Shown here in pieces: positions 53,809-64,000 of a stretch of 64,000 bases of DNA (position 1 is the first letter of the stretch; each line of letters opens with the position of its first letter). The notes under the pieces are model-generated. The model was not told the origin of the DNA, searched no databases, and saw only the letters and a list, made by a program, of their open reading frames with translations. The DNA is taken from NCBI GenBank assembly GCA_022925895.1, contig JAKSYS010000881.1:496001-560000 (forward strand), written 5' to 3'. Origin of the DNA: Fragilaria crotonensis. Lineage: Eukaryota > Bacillariophyta > Fragilariophyceae > Fragilariales > Fragilariaceae. The position numbers and the translations under genes were made by a program.

Positions 53809-55391
53809 TTAAAAGTCACCATATACCACCTTGTGATGATGATCGCCGATATTGTCCTCCTCACTGTCAATCGCTTCGTCATCACGAGCCATATAGCCAC
53901 AGTAACTTCCATCGTACGTAAATGGCCCCCTATCACCATTGAGATCCATCAACCTCCGGATCGATTCCGGAATATCGCTTTCATTTAGCGCGCCGCCTTC
54001 AGTTTCCCAGTGTGACGGCACACCGCTTTGCCATCCATCACTCAAGCCGTCCACATCCAACAGCCAATTGTGAAGGCTGCAGCATGTCAACCAGATGTTA
54101 TCGGCGACTTCTGTGTTGTGAAGTCGTATGCCAGATTTCAAAATTCTCCAATGCCCCTTGAGTATACCAAACGTACACTCGACATCTTTCCTTAATGACT
54201 CTAGCCATTGGGAGAAGCGAAGCTCTTTTCGATTAGTTGAATTCTTATATGGCGGTACAGTTGTTGACCACTGTAAATATCCGTTGTCAACAATTACATA
54301 GCAGCCCTTGATAGTGATTTTTTCCCCTGTCTCGGTGTGCAAATCAAAGTTCATGGTTGAATTAAAGTCACCCTCGCGCAATTGATGCATCAGTCCATCA
54401 AAGCGAACAAGCGTCTTGTCATTCCAACGACCAGGGTGGCCGGTTGTTGAATGAAGTATCTTTCGGCGATGGTTCACAGTAAGGTTATATGTTCGTGTTG
54501 TCTGAGAGGACTTGAAGCCGAGATGAGGCTGCCTCACCGAAAACCTGACCTTCTCAAGCGTGATGTGAGTTGCATCGGTGCTTCCGATACAACCTGGAAA
54601 TCCAGCTTTCCTGTATTCGTACTCACATTCTCTCAACTCCTGTAGAGTCGATGGAGCGACCACAAACTTGGGATAAAGGTACTTTGCACCAAATTCCACA
54701 AACTTGTGAAAAAAACGCGGTGCACATCTCTGGCAATAAATGTCGATTCCTCAAGGTCATCGAATGTCCATCCTCTGCCGAGGTAGCGCAGACTACCAAG
54801 GAGCAACAGTTCTATGGGAGAAACTCTTGTCTTTTTCTTTGTTGAATTATCGTTTCTCTCTCTCCACCTTATGAACATATCATCCTCGTCGGAATCAAAA
54901 TTCTCGGGTTGCAGCATCCTCAAAAGTTCTAGAAACGAGTCGTAGGGCAGTCGAAACCTCTTCCTAAAAAGTCGATTCCACTGCACATCATCTACCTTCG
55001 GATCCTGTATATACATCATCCACCATAGGCTACGATGCGGTGTCATCGGAGAAATAACTCCAGTCGTTGGATCCTTAAATGTACGGACATGTCGTGATCT
55101 CTTCATTGGGGGCCCTTCGATTGTGTCTGCCGGTAGTTCATGTTCGATAGACGAAGATGCCGATTCAATCATGTCCATCAGAAGGTTCATGAACTTCTTC
55201 TTTGCGGCAGCCTCATCGTCTTCTTGATCAAGATATTCTTGAAAATTGTCATCATTAAATGTGCCATTCTCGTTGTAGCAAGCCCATTCATCAATGGGAC
55301 GAACGTCGTGCACACCATCGCGAATGCTTTGCATCAATGCTGTCACACCGGTTCGAAAATTCTCTACCGGTACACTATGAGAAGAACCCAT
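53809..55391 (-). CDS. PIF/Harbinger DDE transposase, one frame break
   Basis: ATG at 55391. Two overlapping frames (55391-54633 and 54699-53809) join at a run of seven A on + (54709-54715). One added base gives 'HRVFFHKFVEFG' and about 527 residues. The N-terminal half holds the helix-turn-helix part, 'FRKRFRLPYDSFLELLRML' and 'LLLGSLRYLGRGWTFDDLEE'. The DDE nuclease has the first Asp in 'GSTDATHITLEK', the second in 'VIVDNGYLQW' and the Glu in 'LRKDVECTFGILKGHWRILK'. These are the family's usual signatures, followed by 'LTCCSLHNWLLD'. It would excise and insert a Harbinger element with a 3-bp target. The ends of the element were not identified. Confidence 0.85.
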
Positions 55392-55796
55392 CGAAAGAAA
55401 TGCTGTGAAACACCGTGGGTTGAGATGAATGGAGGCAACTAGGAGATATTGACAATGAAGAAGACGCCGTCACATGAATACAGAGGTGCTGTTTTTTAGT
55501 GTATCCAAGGTCGCGAGGCAATTTTTGTTCGGCTCCGGGACATTCACATAATTTGCAGCAAGTTTCGTGGAAAAGTGGGATGTCACCCGGCTTCACGAAA
55601 AATGCAGCATTTTTTGTGAATGATTTTGTGTGGTTAAGCACCAGGTTTCATGAAATTTTCATCGAATTTTGTTTTTGTTTGCAACTTTTGTCTACGGTAA
55701 GCATCGGCCTTATGAAATAGTCGCGCTACGGTATCTTCGCAAAAGAAAGCTCCCACAGAAACAGCACCAGTGCACACGCTTAACATCGAGCATTCC
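55392..55796. other. Spacer with a 29-bp near-palindrome
   Basis: Between the Harbinger transposase start and the SET-protein stop. At 55592-55620 the arms TTCACGAAAAATGC and GCATTTTTTGTGAA form an inverted repeat with one mismatch. Related TTCAC...TGC words recur at 55,545-55,560 and may be subterminal repeats of the Harbinger element. Confidence 0.5.
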
Positions 55797-58700
55797 CTAC
55801 GCTAAATCTCTCCATTGCGCGGGGAATATTTCATCTGGTATTTTGATAGGGTGCCGAAACGCGCCTTTCCAGTGCATATCACCGCGGAATGGTCGATTGA
55901 TGAACGTCAACTCAATTGCAGGTAACTTGCGGTGGATCTGCAGAATACGTGCCGCTGGAAGCTCCGGGATTCTACTTCCCATGGAAATCTTGAAGTAAGC
56001 AACTTCAAAGGTCTCCATGAAAGGGTCGGCATCGATGATAACACAGGGAAACCGTTCCACCTTGTTAAGAGAGTAGTCGAATCCTTGATGGTCGAATTCA
56101 ATTCCACGAAAGGACGTCAGCACTGTTTCGTTGGTTATTGACGGAATCACTTCACCAACCTTCACTAAATGAATCCATTCCAGATCTTCGTTTGTTGTCG
56201 AGCAAACAGAAAAGTGGTCGTCACTCCATTGATGATGCGCAGCGTCAAATTTCGCAAAATTCATCTTATAAACCATCATCGATGACATAACGTTAGAATC
56301 CTTACATGGGGACTCCCAACTAGCCAAATGCTCTTGCCAAGCCGATTCCCACTCAGGACCATAATCGATGAAAATTTCTTCATCAACCTGAATATCCCGA
56401 GTTGCCACGATGTCAAGAACGATGGTAGAGTACCTTTCCTGTGATATTATCGAGCCTATCAGTTCAACCGAGCAAGCGAATCGCGGGTTAAACTTCGATC
56501 TTACCTTTTCTAAATCTTCCAAAGGCCTTCGCAACACGTAATTGCTCTTTTTGTTCCAAGGTGCCCAGCGCATTCGCGCGTTAGGCTTTACCCCTCCCGG
56601 CATCCTTTCGCTGTTGTGGTTAAAAATAAACGCGTGATTAATGGGGAAGAAGTAAACGGATGAATAGGGGTGAGTGAACTGGTAGTTCAGAAACAAGATA
56701 TGATCGTTGAGCTCCATTCCCACCGACGCTGCATTCGCTCTTGTACTATTCAATTTCATCATATCTTCGCCAAAGGTAGTAATCAGCGGTGCTGAAATTA
56801 CTACAGTCCCGTCCTTGAGGAAACGCCGTGAGAACCCGCCCGCTCCAGCTTGCGGTATCGTAGATTCTTTCACGTAGACATGATCAAGACAGTGGCCTGC
56901 AGAGTAAAAAATGTCAGTCTAACGAGACTAGATCTCGTGACAAGGCGCGGCGTGATACCTACCGTGTTCGTCAAACCATTCTTGCGTTCTAATCTTCATA
57001 GTTGCTGCTGCAGTACCGTTTCGTTCTATGACACGCCTCAAATCATCGATTGAGCCAACGCTTTCCAGAGCCATTCGTGTGCGGTGCTTATCAACCACGG
57101 TCTCTTTTACCAAATCAAGAAAAGTCATCGTTTGATCGATACCAAGCTCAGCATTCTGCATTTGCGATAGCGACCAAATCGATGCTAGAACAGTGTTTGA
57201 TTCCAACCAGTTGATTCCTACAGGCACATCAGCGAAGTCATCCCGACTCACAAACCTGCCAAAGAGGTGTAAGGTGCGCGATTGCGTTCAAGAACACGTA
57301 GGCACAGCGAATCGCCACTCACCAGCTCTCTCCATAGTCGACAAACAGCTCCTCGCCTGCTCCCAAGGCAAACGACGACTTGAAACTATAATGAATATAG
57401 TCGCTGAACGCTCCGGCTCCTGGGTCCTTGCACCGATCTAATGCTGGATGAAACCTCGAGGACTCCAGACGTTCATTGACAAGACCTTGATGCGAATTCG
57501 CAAGAGCCCCATCATTTACAGCTAGGACATTCGTGTCATAAGGCGCCGAGGCCACGGCTGTTTCGAACTCAGTGAAGAATGATTTTCCGTGCCAGATGTA
57601 GTCCATCCCACTCCATCGAGGAGAGTCGATAGACACAGGAATTGCCGGCAAAGTTGTGCCGACAACAACTCCTCTACCAATTAGAGGGACGGCAGTATAT
57701 GTGCCGAAACCAGCGTTTGGTACATTGCTTGGCGCGAAATATACCCCACATTTTACGCTCCTGACTTCAACTTCGTGCATGTGATGATTTTCTTGATTTT
57801 CAGGCAAGGCGAGGTCAATTCCTAGGTCGACTTGACCGAGGTGCAGAGATGCGGCAGTAGCGTAATCACCTCTCCACCTGAAAGGAACCATTTTGTCCGG
57901 AATAGGAATGAAGTGACGAAATGCGGATGACAGGTGCTGATCAGATTGAAAGTGGGCGTCGGCAAACCTTATGGACTCTCGAGGAATGTTCTTCCACCTT
58001 CGGATCTTATTGGAAAGTGGTAATACTTTGGAGAAAGCATCGGCCTGAAATGTGCCATCGTCATTCCGAGCGAAAACATGACAGGGGTACCAACAGACGA
58101 AGTCGTTCTCACCATAGAACTGTTTCATTTTCGCGTCCCAGCGTTCTGGCGAGATGTATGGAGGAGAGAAGTAATCATGGCCTGCTTCTCCAAGGTATTC
58201 TCGTTCCTGTGCCAGAGGTTCCATGCTACATTCGTACGAATAGAAGTTTGGAAGTTCTGTTGAAAGCACGATGCCATTGTCCATGCGGTTCATTTCTTTT
58301 GGTGGGGAATAGCCTGATTCTGAGGGCGGCATCCACTCTCTGGAATGCTCCAAGAGAGCATGTTCCCATTCGGAACCGTAGTCAAGAAAGATTTCTTGGC
58401 CGACGTCGATTTGCTTGGTTGCCACAACTTCGAATGCAAATTTGACGTTGAAGTCACGCCATGTATGAGGACTCAACGACAAAAGCTCGTCCAATCCGCG
58501 TGTTCGATAGTTAATGTCAGCATCCACTCGATTCTGACTAGGTTTTGACCACCGAATCTCAGCATTCGCCGCCATGGAATGGTGGTTGATCAACGTCACG
58601 TGCGTAGTAGGGCACAGAAGCACCTGAGTTTCTTCATGCCCAAAGCAATAGTTGAGGAGAAGCTGGGTGGTTGCATTTTTGTCATCCATGTCGACATCTA

Positions 58701-59740
58701 GGACTGAACTATCCGTTACATGCAGAAGTGGGGCGGGCGCAATAATCGAACCTTTCTCCAGTCGTCTAGTGGCAAAAGCCCCACGCCCAGCGCCCTTAAG
58801 AGTGCTTGTTCCTTCTCGAATATTGTCCAAACAGTAACCTTGATACATTGTTAGTCCAAACCAAGCGAATAAGGCGTACTGGTCGTGATCTGACTCACCA
58901 TTCTCTCGCACCCAGTCGAAATGCCTAGGGATAATTTCTGCGGCTTCGACACCGGACTCTGCCATCGAAACAAGCTCCTCAAGCGTCGTTGGAAGCACCT
59001 TTGCGACAACATCGTCTTGCAACATTTCTGTCTTCAAGCGATACAAGATATCAATCCAATGCTCTTCCGTCAAATCCGGAAATTTTTTGTGATAACGAAA
59101 AAGCGCCGCAACAATCTTCCGCGCCTTCTCGAATTCGCTTCGCTGGGGAAATTTGGACTCTTGAAACCATTCCGGAGTTCCCTCAAGAAATAGCTCCTGG
59201 CCTTGTCGAATCTGCGAATTGGCGATGAGATTAAAACCATGATAACTTGTATACCCTCCCGCCATTGGGTCGTCGTATCGATGAGTTGAAGTCATCGTTA
59301 ATCCACCTTCAATCACATTTGCAAATACACTGTGATAATTCACTAGGGAATGAAGTCCAGGTAGAAAAGTTCGAGCCCGAGGTGATTCAGAGAATCCGCC
59401 AACTTTTGCAGTGTTTCTGAATTTCGGAACATTGGCAAGTGAGGCATGCGAATTCTCAAACAACAAGGACGATCAAACCAGTCGAACAACGTGCAACTCA
59501 CGCAAGAAACTTGCTCAGCAACTCTTCTCGAAGCTCATGTGACTCTAGCACCTGCACTCCAAGTCCTGGGTGTCCAATTCTTTCGCCAAGCGCGTAGTCC
59601 TTTCCAGCAAAGACACCCCAGCCGCCATTCTTCACGGAACTTTCCGCCAAATAGACTGAACATTCCTTTTCCTCCGTGCGATCCTCAGCTATGCAAGACG
59701 ATAGCGAAAGAGCCAGCAGAAATGCTAGTGACTTCTTCAT
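55797..59740 (-). CDS. Secreted protein with four SET-like units
   Basis: Four exons: 59740-59502, 59416-57323, 57255-56963 and 56896-55797. Introns are 85, 67 and 66 nt with GTGAGT or GTAGGT donors. The joins stay in frame for 1,241 residues. A signal peptide, 'MKKSLAFLLALSLSSCIAE', is present. Four SET-like units follow. Each has a Gly-rich start ('NGGWGVFAGKD', 'GAGRGAFATRR', 'NAGFGTYTAVP', 'QAGAGGFSRRF') and a C-terminal G-x-E-x-F/DYG block ('GQELFLEG', 'GQEIFLDYGSEW', 'GEELFVDYGESW', 'DEEIFIDYGPEW'). Units 2 and 4 also keep the central 'INHHSMAANAEIRW' or 'FNHNS...NARMRW' block and are each followed by a similar extra module ending 'FRHxIxIPD'. SET domains methylate lysines. A secreted or lumenal multi-SET protein is unusual, and its substrate is unknown. 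Confidence 0.8.
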
Positions 59741-59882
59741 TTACTACCAAGGGCTTGAGACTTCGAGAAGGAAACCTCTCACTAATTGTGAACACGACGA
59801 TTAGACATACGACTGATGGGAATCTTTTGACGATCGTTGCGTTCGTGTATCGTATACGTACATGTCACACATACATGCATTG
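59741..59882. other. Promoter side of the SET gene
   Basis: Short region upstream of the SET-protein ATG. No motif stands out. Confidence 0.4.
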
Positions 59883-60564
59883 CAGATGATCGGAATAGTT
59901 ATACCAAATACTAACCGGGACAAAAATGTAGCAGCGGTTGGTGCACCGGTTGTGTAGGTGGCCATTTTTTGGTTAAATGCATCGCTGACTTTATCACGGT
60001 TTAGTATTAGTATAACCATAGGCTTCTTTCACCTGCGGTTGGTCAACCGGTACTGCAATCGTCATACCGGTTAAAACCGGTTCATAAACTGTCGCTTGAA
60101 TACAGAGAGTACTGGATGATTTGGTACTGTACCCCTGTAAAGTACTATCAAAGAGGTGACTTTGGTCGTAAGAATCAACAAATGACATGATGACAACAAA
60201 TTCTTGCGCTGCAATTTATACATGTGCAAGTATTTTAGAGGTTGCCAAGCTGGAAACTCCATTAAATGTAAGAAAATTGTGCTCTCAAGTCATTCACATG
60301 AAATTCGTACGACCCAGTATCCTTGATAACCAGGAGGTTTTCCAGAATACCGCAATGTGGTAGTATACTGTGCCGCAGCAGTAGTTAGTTATGATTAGGC
60401 CCGGTATCAGGTCAGTCATAACCGGGGTGGCGTGGTAGTATTTGGTTAAATGACCACCAATGCACCACCGGTTTCCTGGTTTTTTTTTAATGCCAGTTTT
60501 GGTACGGTTAAAAACCGGGAAACCGGGTATACCAGAACCGGTAGTATAACTATTCCAACCCCTG
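59883..60564. mobile_element. hAT-like element rich in AACCGG motifs, ends uncertain
   Basis: A perfect 13-bp inverted repeat GGAATAGTTATAC lies at 59892-59904 and, inverted, at 60544-60556. The right end reads CAGGGGTTGGAATAG from 60564 inward, a hAT-like terminus; the left end has a diverged CAGATGATC in its place. The outer thirds are full of AACCGGT-type words (for example near 59,911, 60,048-60,085 and 60,415-60,540). I found no matching 8-bp target duplication, so the exact ends are not proven. No coding frame. Confidence 0.55.
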
Positions 60565-61708
60565 GATGGGATATTGTATTGTATATTGTCTATATGTCGT
60601 ATTTTACGTACGACCTTTTTATGTTGACAAAAAAAAGAATAGAGCGGCGAGCTCCTATGCATACCGGTATGTACTCCAGTACATACCAACGGTGATCAAG
60701 TGTGATACTAGTACGGCTGTACAATAGTACAGTATCTGGTACCAGTACTGTAAAATGAATACTATACCTGACCATTCACGACTGAAACTGAAGCCAAGTC
60801 TGAAACTCTACATCGTAGTAATGGCATATATGAATACCTGACATCCATAGCAAGAGGGTGCTAATGTTCGCACATCTGATACCGATCTCGCATTATTCCT
60901 GTGATTGACACGTGAACACCAAGTCCTTTCATTCCAAGCAATTTCTGATCGCAGATAGTTGATGTCATCGGAAGGTCAGGCTCAAAGAACGAACGAGGAC
61001 GTCGGATAAAGTGTCGTCCGAATCGCACTGATAGCCACCTTTCATAATGCATTCATGCGCATACGGCGTCGTCCGAATTGCTCTTATAGCCACCTTTCAT
61101 AAGGCACTCGTGAACCCGCAGCAACAGGGCTGCCAATCTGGTACTCTATGGTCAGGAAAACATGGAGACGAGGGAGTTTGTGTTAAAACCAAGACCAATG
61201 TTGCGGAAAAAGTCACCAAGATCTCCGGTCAAGACTTCAACTGCAACATCATGCAACTTCTTGTCCGTACCATGAAATTGTTCTTTATCAACACACTGCT
61301 GGCACAACAGTCATTAAATTAAGGATTCTGATGATACTATGTAAAGACCCTTCTGTCTATTCACATGCCTTCTGCCTATTCATATGTCTCATCGAAAGCG
61401 TTTGGAGGTCTTGAAGCATGATTGGCAAGCACTAACAATTACATTACCACAGGGAGCCAATGTAGGGGTGACTTTCCGGGACTGGGATTGCCTGCCATGG
61501 CAGGTGAAGTGTTGGAGCCCATGCTGTCGTTTTCCGCTAGTTGATGCACGCCGCGCATCGACCATGCATCGACCAAAAAGGTAATAAGTAGCAAAGTTAA
61601 TAATCCTTATATTATATTTATTGTCATCATGATGCAATCTGAGTAATGAACGATGCATCAACGCGCAGAAGACGAAGGATATGAGAACATAATCGAGATG
61701 TTGTCCTT
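60565..61708. other. Intergenic, no gene seen
   Basis: GTAC-rich at 60,660-60,760. A short direct repeat 'gcactgatagccacctttcataa / gctcttatagccacctttcataa' (in part) occurs near 61,026 and 61,080. No gene or RNA is supported up to the DDX19 stop. Confidence 0.45.
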
Positions 61709-63238
61709 CTAGATTTCAATCATTTCTGCCAACTGTTCTGGATCCGGCGGGGCGTTGTGAATCATTTCCTTGTCTTGCGAAAAGTGCGCCTCGATCGCTG
61801 CCAACACTTCAATGGCACGTTGGTCTGAAATCAAATTAATAGCCGTTCCCTTGCGTCCAAATCGCCCAGTGCGCCCAATACGGTGCAGATACGTTTCGAA
61901 ATCAGGGTTTCCATTCTTATCCACTGGGACATCGTAGTTGACGACCAAACATACATTATCGACGTCGACTCCGCGCGCCAACAAGTTTGTAGTAATGAGG
62001 ACGTTAGATTCACCATTTCGAAAAGCTTCCATAGTCGTGTCACGTTCAGCATTGTCCACTTGACCATGAAGGAGGGAGCAGCTGTAACCATTGTCAGAGA
62101 GAGTGCGATGAACGTTGTCTGCATCGCGTTTGGTTCCAACGAAGACAATGGACTGTCCAATCGTCAGCAGAGAATAAATGTCGGCCAGAAACTGCAATTT
62201 TCCACCTTCATAGGCCTGCGTATCAACCCAAAGCTGTTTAATAATGTCGAGAACCTGAAGAAATCGCACGAACGAGTTAGAAATGCGAAAACGACATGTC
62301 CTCGTTTCTAAAAATGCAATCAAAGCACTTACCAACGATGTAGGACCAGCGTCGATAAGAATTTTGTCTGGATTGTACACAATCTTATCGGCAAAACGGA
62401 CAACCTCTGGTGGAAATGTGGCTGAGAAGAAGAGACACTGACAGTTCTTCGGTAATTGCTTCTTAATCAAAACCGAATTGGCTCGATGACCATCCGCTCC
62501 CACCATTTCATCCGCCTCATCCAAGACGAAGACCTTAATTCCATGTGTCTTGATGATTTTACGTTTCAACCAATCCACAACCTTACCGGGAGTCCCAATC
62601 ACCATATGAGCATCCATACTTTTACCACGTTCAATCTGCTCTCCCGAAAGCGCCAACTGCACTTTGAGACCTTTCATATTGGCCGCCATGGGCGCGACGG
62701 TCTTGTTGAAAATTTGGACCGCCAGTTCACGAGTTGGTGTCACGCAAAGGGCTTGTGTGGTGGCAGGCGAGTCCACGTCGATCCGATAAAGCATTCCCAA
62801 ACAAAACGCTGCGGTTTTGCCGGAGCCACTCTGAGCTTGGCCAATGACGTTACGGGGCGGATCGGCTAGAATTCGAGGCAGTGCTTCTTCCTGAATCGCC
62901 GACGGCCGATCAAAGCCCATTGCAAAGATGGCATCCAATAAGTGTTTGGGGAGGTTCAATTCCTGGAATGTCCTGGCACTACTAAGATGCGACGACGTAT
63001 CGGATTGAATGACTTTGAGACGATCGCCTCGGCTTTCCTTTTGGCGTTCAAGTGCCAATTTCTGAAGGCGTTTGGTAAGTTCTGCTGGGTCTTCACGCTT
63101 CTTGGTGGCATCATGGTATGCGGCCTCTTCCTCATTGACGGCCGACTCGTCCACGGATTCGGTAGTCACGTCAGCGACCTCTACTGGCGGTTCTTCTTCC
63201 TTTGGTTCGTCTTCTGGTTTCTTATCATCGTCCGACAT
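61709..63238 (-). CDS. DDX19: DEAD-box ATP-dependent RNA helicase DDX19/DBP5
   Basis: Exons 63238-62333 and 62254-61709, with a 78-nt intron (GTAAGT...TTCAG), give 483 residues; human DDX19 has about 479. DBP5 acts at the cytoplasmic face of the nuclear pore, removing export factors from mRNA with Gle1 and inositol hexakisphosphate, and also in translation termination. Motifs in order: Q motif 'RPSAIQEEALP', motif I 'AQSGSGKT', Ia 'PTRELA', II 'DEAD', III 'SAT', then 'TTNLLARGVDV' and VI 'HRIGRTGRFGR'. The acidic N-terminus is typical. The intron has no stop and a length divisible by three, so the unspliced frame stays open and would add 26 residues. The start is the ATG at 63238; the open frame upstream begins without support. 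Confidence 0.92.
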   Translation of the reverse strand: MSDDDKKPEDEPKEEEPPVEVADVTTESVDESAVNEEEAAYHDATKKREDPAELTKRLQKLALERQKESRGDRLKVIQSDTSSHLSSARTFQELNLPKHLLDAIFAMGFDRPSAIQEEALPRILADPPRNVIGQAQSGSGKTAAFCLGMLYRIDVDSPATTQALCVTPTRELAVQIFNKTVAPMAANMKGLKVQLALSGEQIERGKSMDAHMVIGTPGKVVDWLKRKIIKTHGIKVFVLDEADEMVGADGHRANSVLIKKQLPKNCQCLFFSATFPPEVVRFADKIVYNPDKILIDAGPTSLVSALIAFLETRTCRFRISNSFVRFLQVLDIIKQLWVDTQAYEGGKLQFLADIYSLLTIGQSIVFVGTKRDADNVHRTLSDNGYSCSLLHGQVDNAERDTTMEAFRNGESNVLITTNLLARGVDVDNVCLVVNYDVPVDKNGNPDFETYLHRIGRTGRFGRKGTAINLISDQRAIEVLAAIEAHFSQDKEMIHNAPPDPEQLAEMIEI

Positions 63239-63572
63239 GGTTTTCAAGTCTTTCGTTTGTTGTACTCTGAAGTGGTTTCCCGGGTTTGACCATCCACGAC
63301 GACGGGATCTCACACAAACACGCTGCCGATCGAATCGATAGTCGAAGACTGTGTCGGCGCAACTAAATCGGATGGAGGACAGGCGAATTGAGGGCTTGAA
63401 ATCTTTTTCACCCTCTTCTCGTTTTTGGTTGTACCGGTACTGTGTTAGAGTCCTTACCAGGTAGACTAGTACCAGGTGCAGTAGTGCGAGACTACTGTAG
63501 CCTGCAACGTCTATATATATCTGCGTCCTGAGTGCAAAAAATGATTGACGTGAACACAACTTCCAACACACC
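63239..63572. promoter_or_regulatory. Divergent intergenic region (likely bidirectional promoter)
   Basis: 334 bases separate the start codons of DDX19 (minus) and the next gene (plus), so both promoters must share it. A GTACCGGTACTG- and CTAGTACCAGGT-type cluster lies at 63,430-63,480, and TATATATA occurs at about 63,512-63,520. Confidence 0.5.
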
Positions 63573-64000
63573 ATGTCCAACAGCCCGCCAGCACTCCGCG
63601 CCTTGGGATTCTGTGGCGCCGATGATTCGGTTCACCCCAACATGCTCATCCTGCTTGCCAAAGCGTACCCGTTTGTCGAATTCGGAGTCCTCTTTCGCCC
63701 TGACAAGGAAGGCCAGCCGCGCTATGCCTCACCACAATGGGTAGAACGTCTGGTGCGTCACAAGCAGAAATTGGCCAACAAGGCTGACGTGCAGCTCGCG
63801 GCCCACCTGTGCGGTACACGAGTCGATGAAGTGCTGACAGGAGACGGTGCTTTTTTGCAACAGCTGCAAGGGTGGGGATTCAATCGAGTCCAAATCAACG
63901 CAACACAGGTCAACGGTGTTGATACGTCCCTCATGCAAGAGTCAGTCCCAACCGTGCTATCTCTCATTCGACAATACCCTGATCTGGAGTTTATTTTACA
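63573..64000 (+). CDS. Conserved TIM-barrel-like protein, 5' part only
   Basis: The frame is open from the ATG at 63573 to the window edge, at least 142 residues. It begins 'MSNSPPALRALGFCGADD', continues 'FVEFGVLFRPDKEGQPRYAS' and 'LAAHLCGTRVDEVL', then 'GFNRVQINATQVNGVD'. This pattern resembles a eukaryotic protein family of unknown function related in fold to phosphoribosylanthranilate isomerase; that link is from memory and weak. No signal peptide. It is transcribed divergently from DDX19. Confidence 0.65.
   Translation, partial: MSNSPPALRALGFCGADDSVHPNMLILLAKAYPFVEFGVLFRPDKEGQPRYASPQWVERLVRHKQKLANKADVQLAAHLCGTRVDEVLTGDGAFLQQLQGWGFNRVQINATQVNGVDTSLMQESVPTVLSLIRQYPDLEFIL

Noticed and set aside
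59883-60564. Calling exact ends and a target duplication for the AACCGG-rich element
   Set aside because: Only the 13-bp inverted repeat is perfect; the flanking 8-mers (ATGCATTG and GATGGGAT) do not match.

Overview
The window reads as nuclear DNA of a diatom, most likely a pennate one. The evidence is indirect. Genes are dense and many lack introns. The introns I can place are short (46 to 98 nt) with GTAAGT- or GTGAGT-like donors. The gene set includes families common in diatoms: a helicase-associated-domain protein, a long PPR protein, multi-SET and G8 proteins, and a Copia element of diatom type. I cannot name the species.

Layout. 0-1.2 kb: a helicase-associated-domain protein. 1.2-5.6 kb: no intact gene, but a complete hAT-type MITE, a pure (TTG)118 array and a decayed stretch. 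5.6-31.9 kb: a host block with an unknown acidic nuclear-type protein, a B3GNTL1-like glycosyltransferase, a PPR protein, ORC5, the tRNA methyltransferase TRMT11, an IQ-motif protein, a BTB protein, a GT23-like glycosyltransferase, a multi-pass membrane protein and an NmrA-like reductase. Two nested hAT-type MITEs lie at 29.6-30.2 kb. 32.9-37.4 kb: a four-exon secreted G8-domain protein. 38.2-55.4 kb: a mobile-element island with a Copia fossil, a small zinc-binding coiled-coil gene, a CACTA/Plavaka-like transposase facing a 2OG-Fe(II) dioxygenase-like gene, and a PIF/Harbinger transposase facing an accessory gene. 55.8-59.7 kb: a four-exon secreted protein with four SET-like units. 59.9-60.6 kb: another hAT-like element. 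61.7-64 kb: the DEAD-box helicase DDX19/DBP5 and, divergent from it, the 5' part of a conserved gene that runs off the window.

Host genes cover information processing (ORC5, TRMT11, DDX19, PPR), glycosylation (B3GNTL1-like, GT23-like) and secreted or membrane proteins. I see no operon-like pathway. The items most worth following are the dioxygenase-like gene paired tail-to-tail with a CACTA/Plavaka-like transposase, the set of hAT-type elements with perfect 8-bp target duplications and arrays of short GC-rich motifs, and the secreted four-SET protein. One caution applies throughout: at least nine single-base frame breaks lie on short homopolymer runs, in unrelated host and transposon genes. 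That pattern suggests homopolymer errors in the assembly rather than true loss of all these genes.
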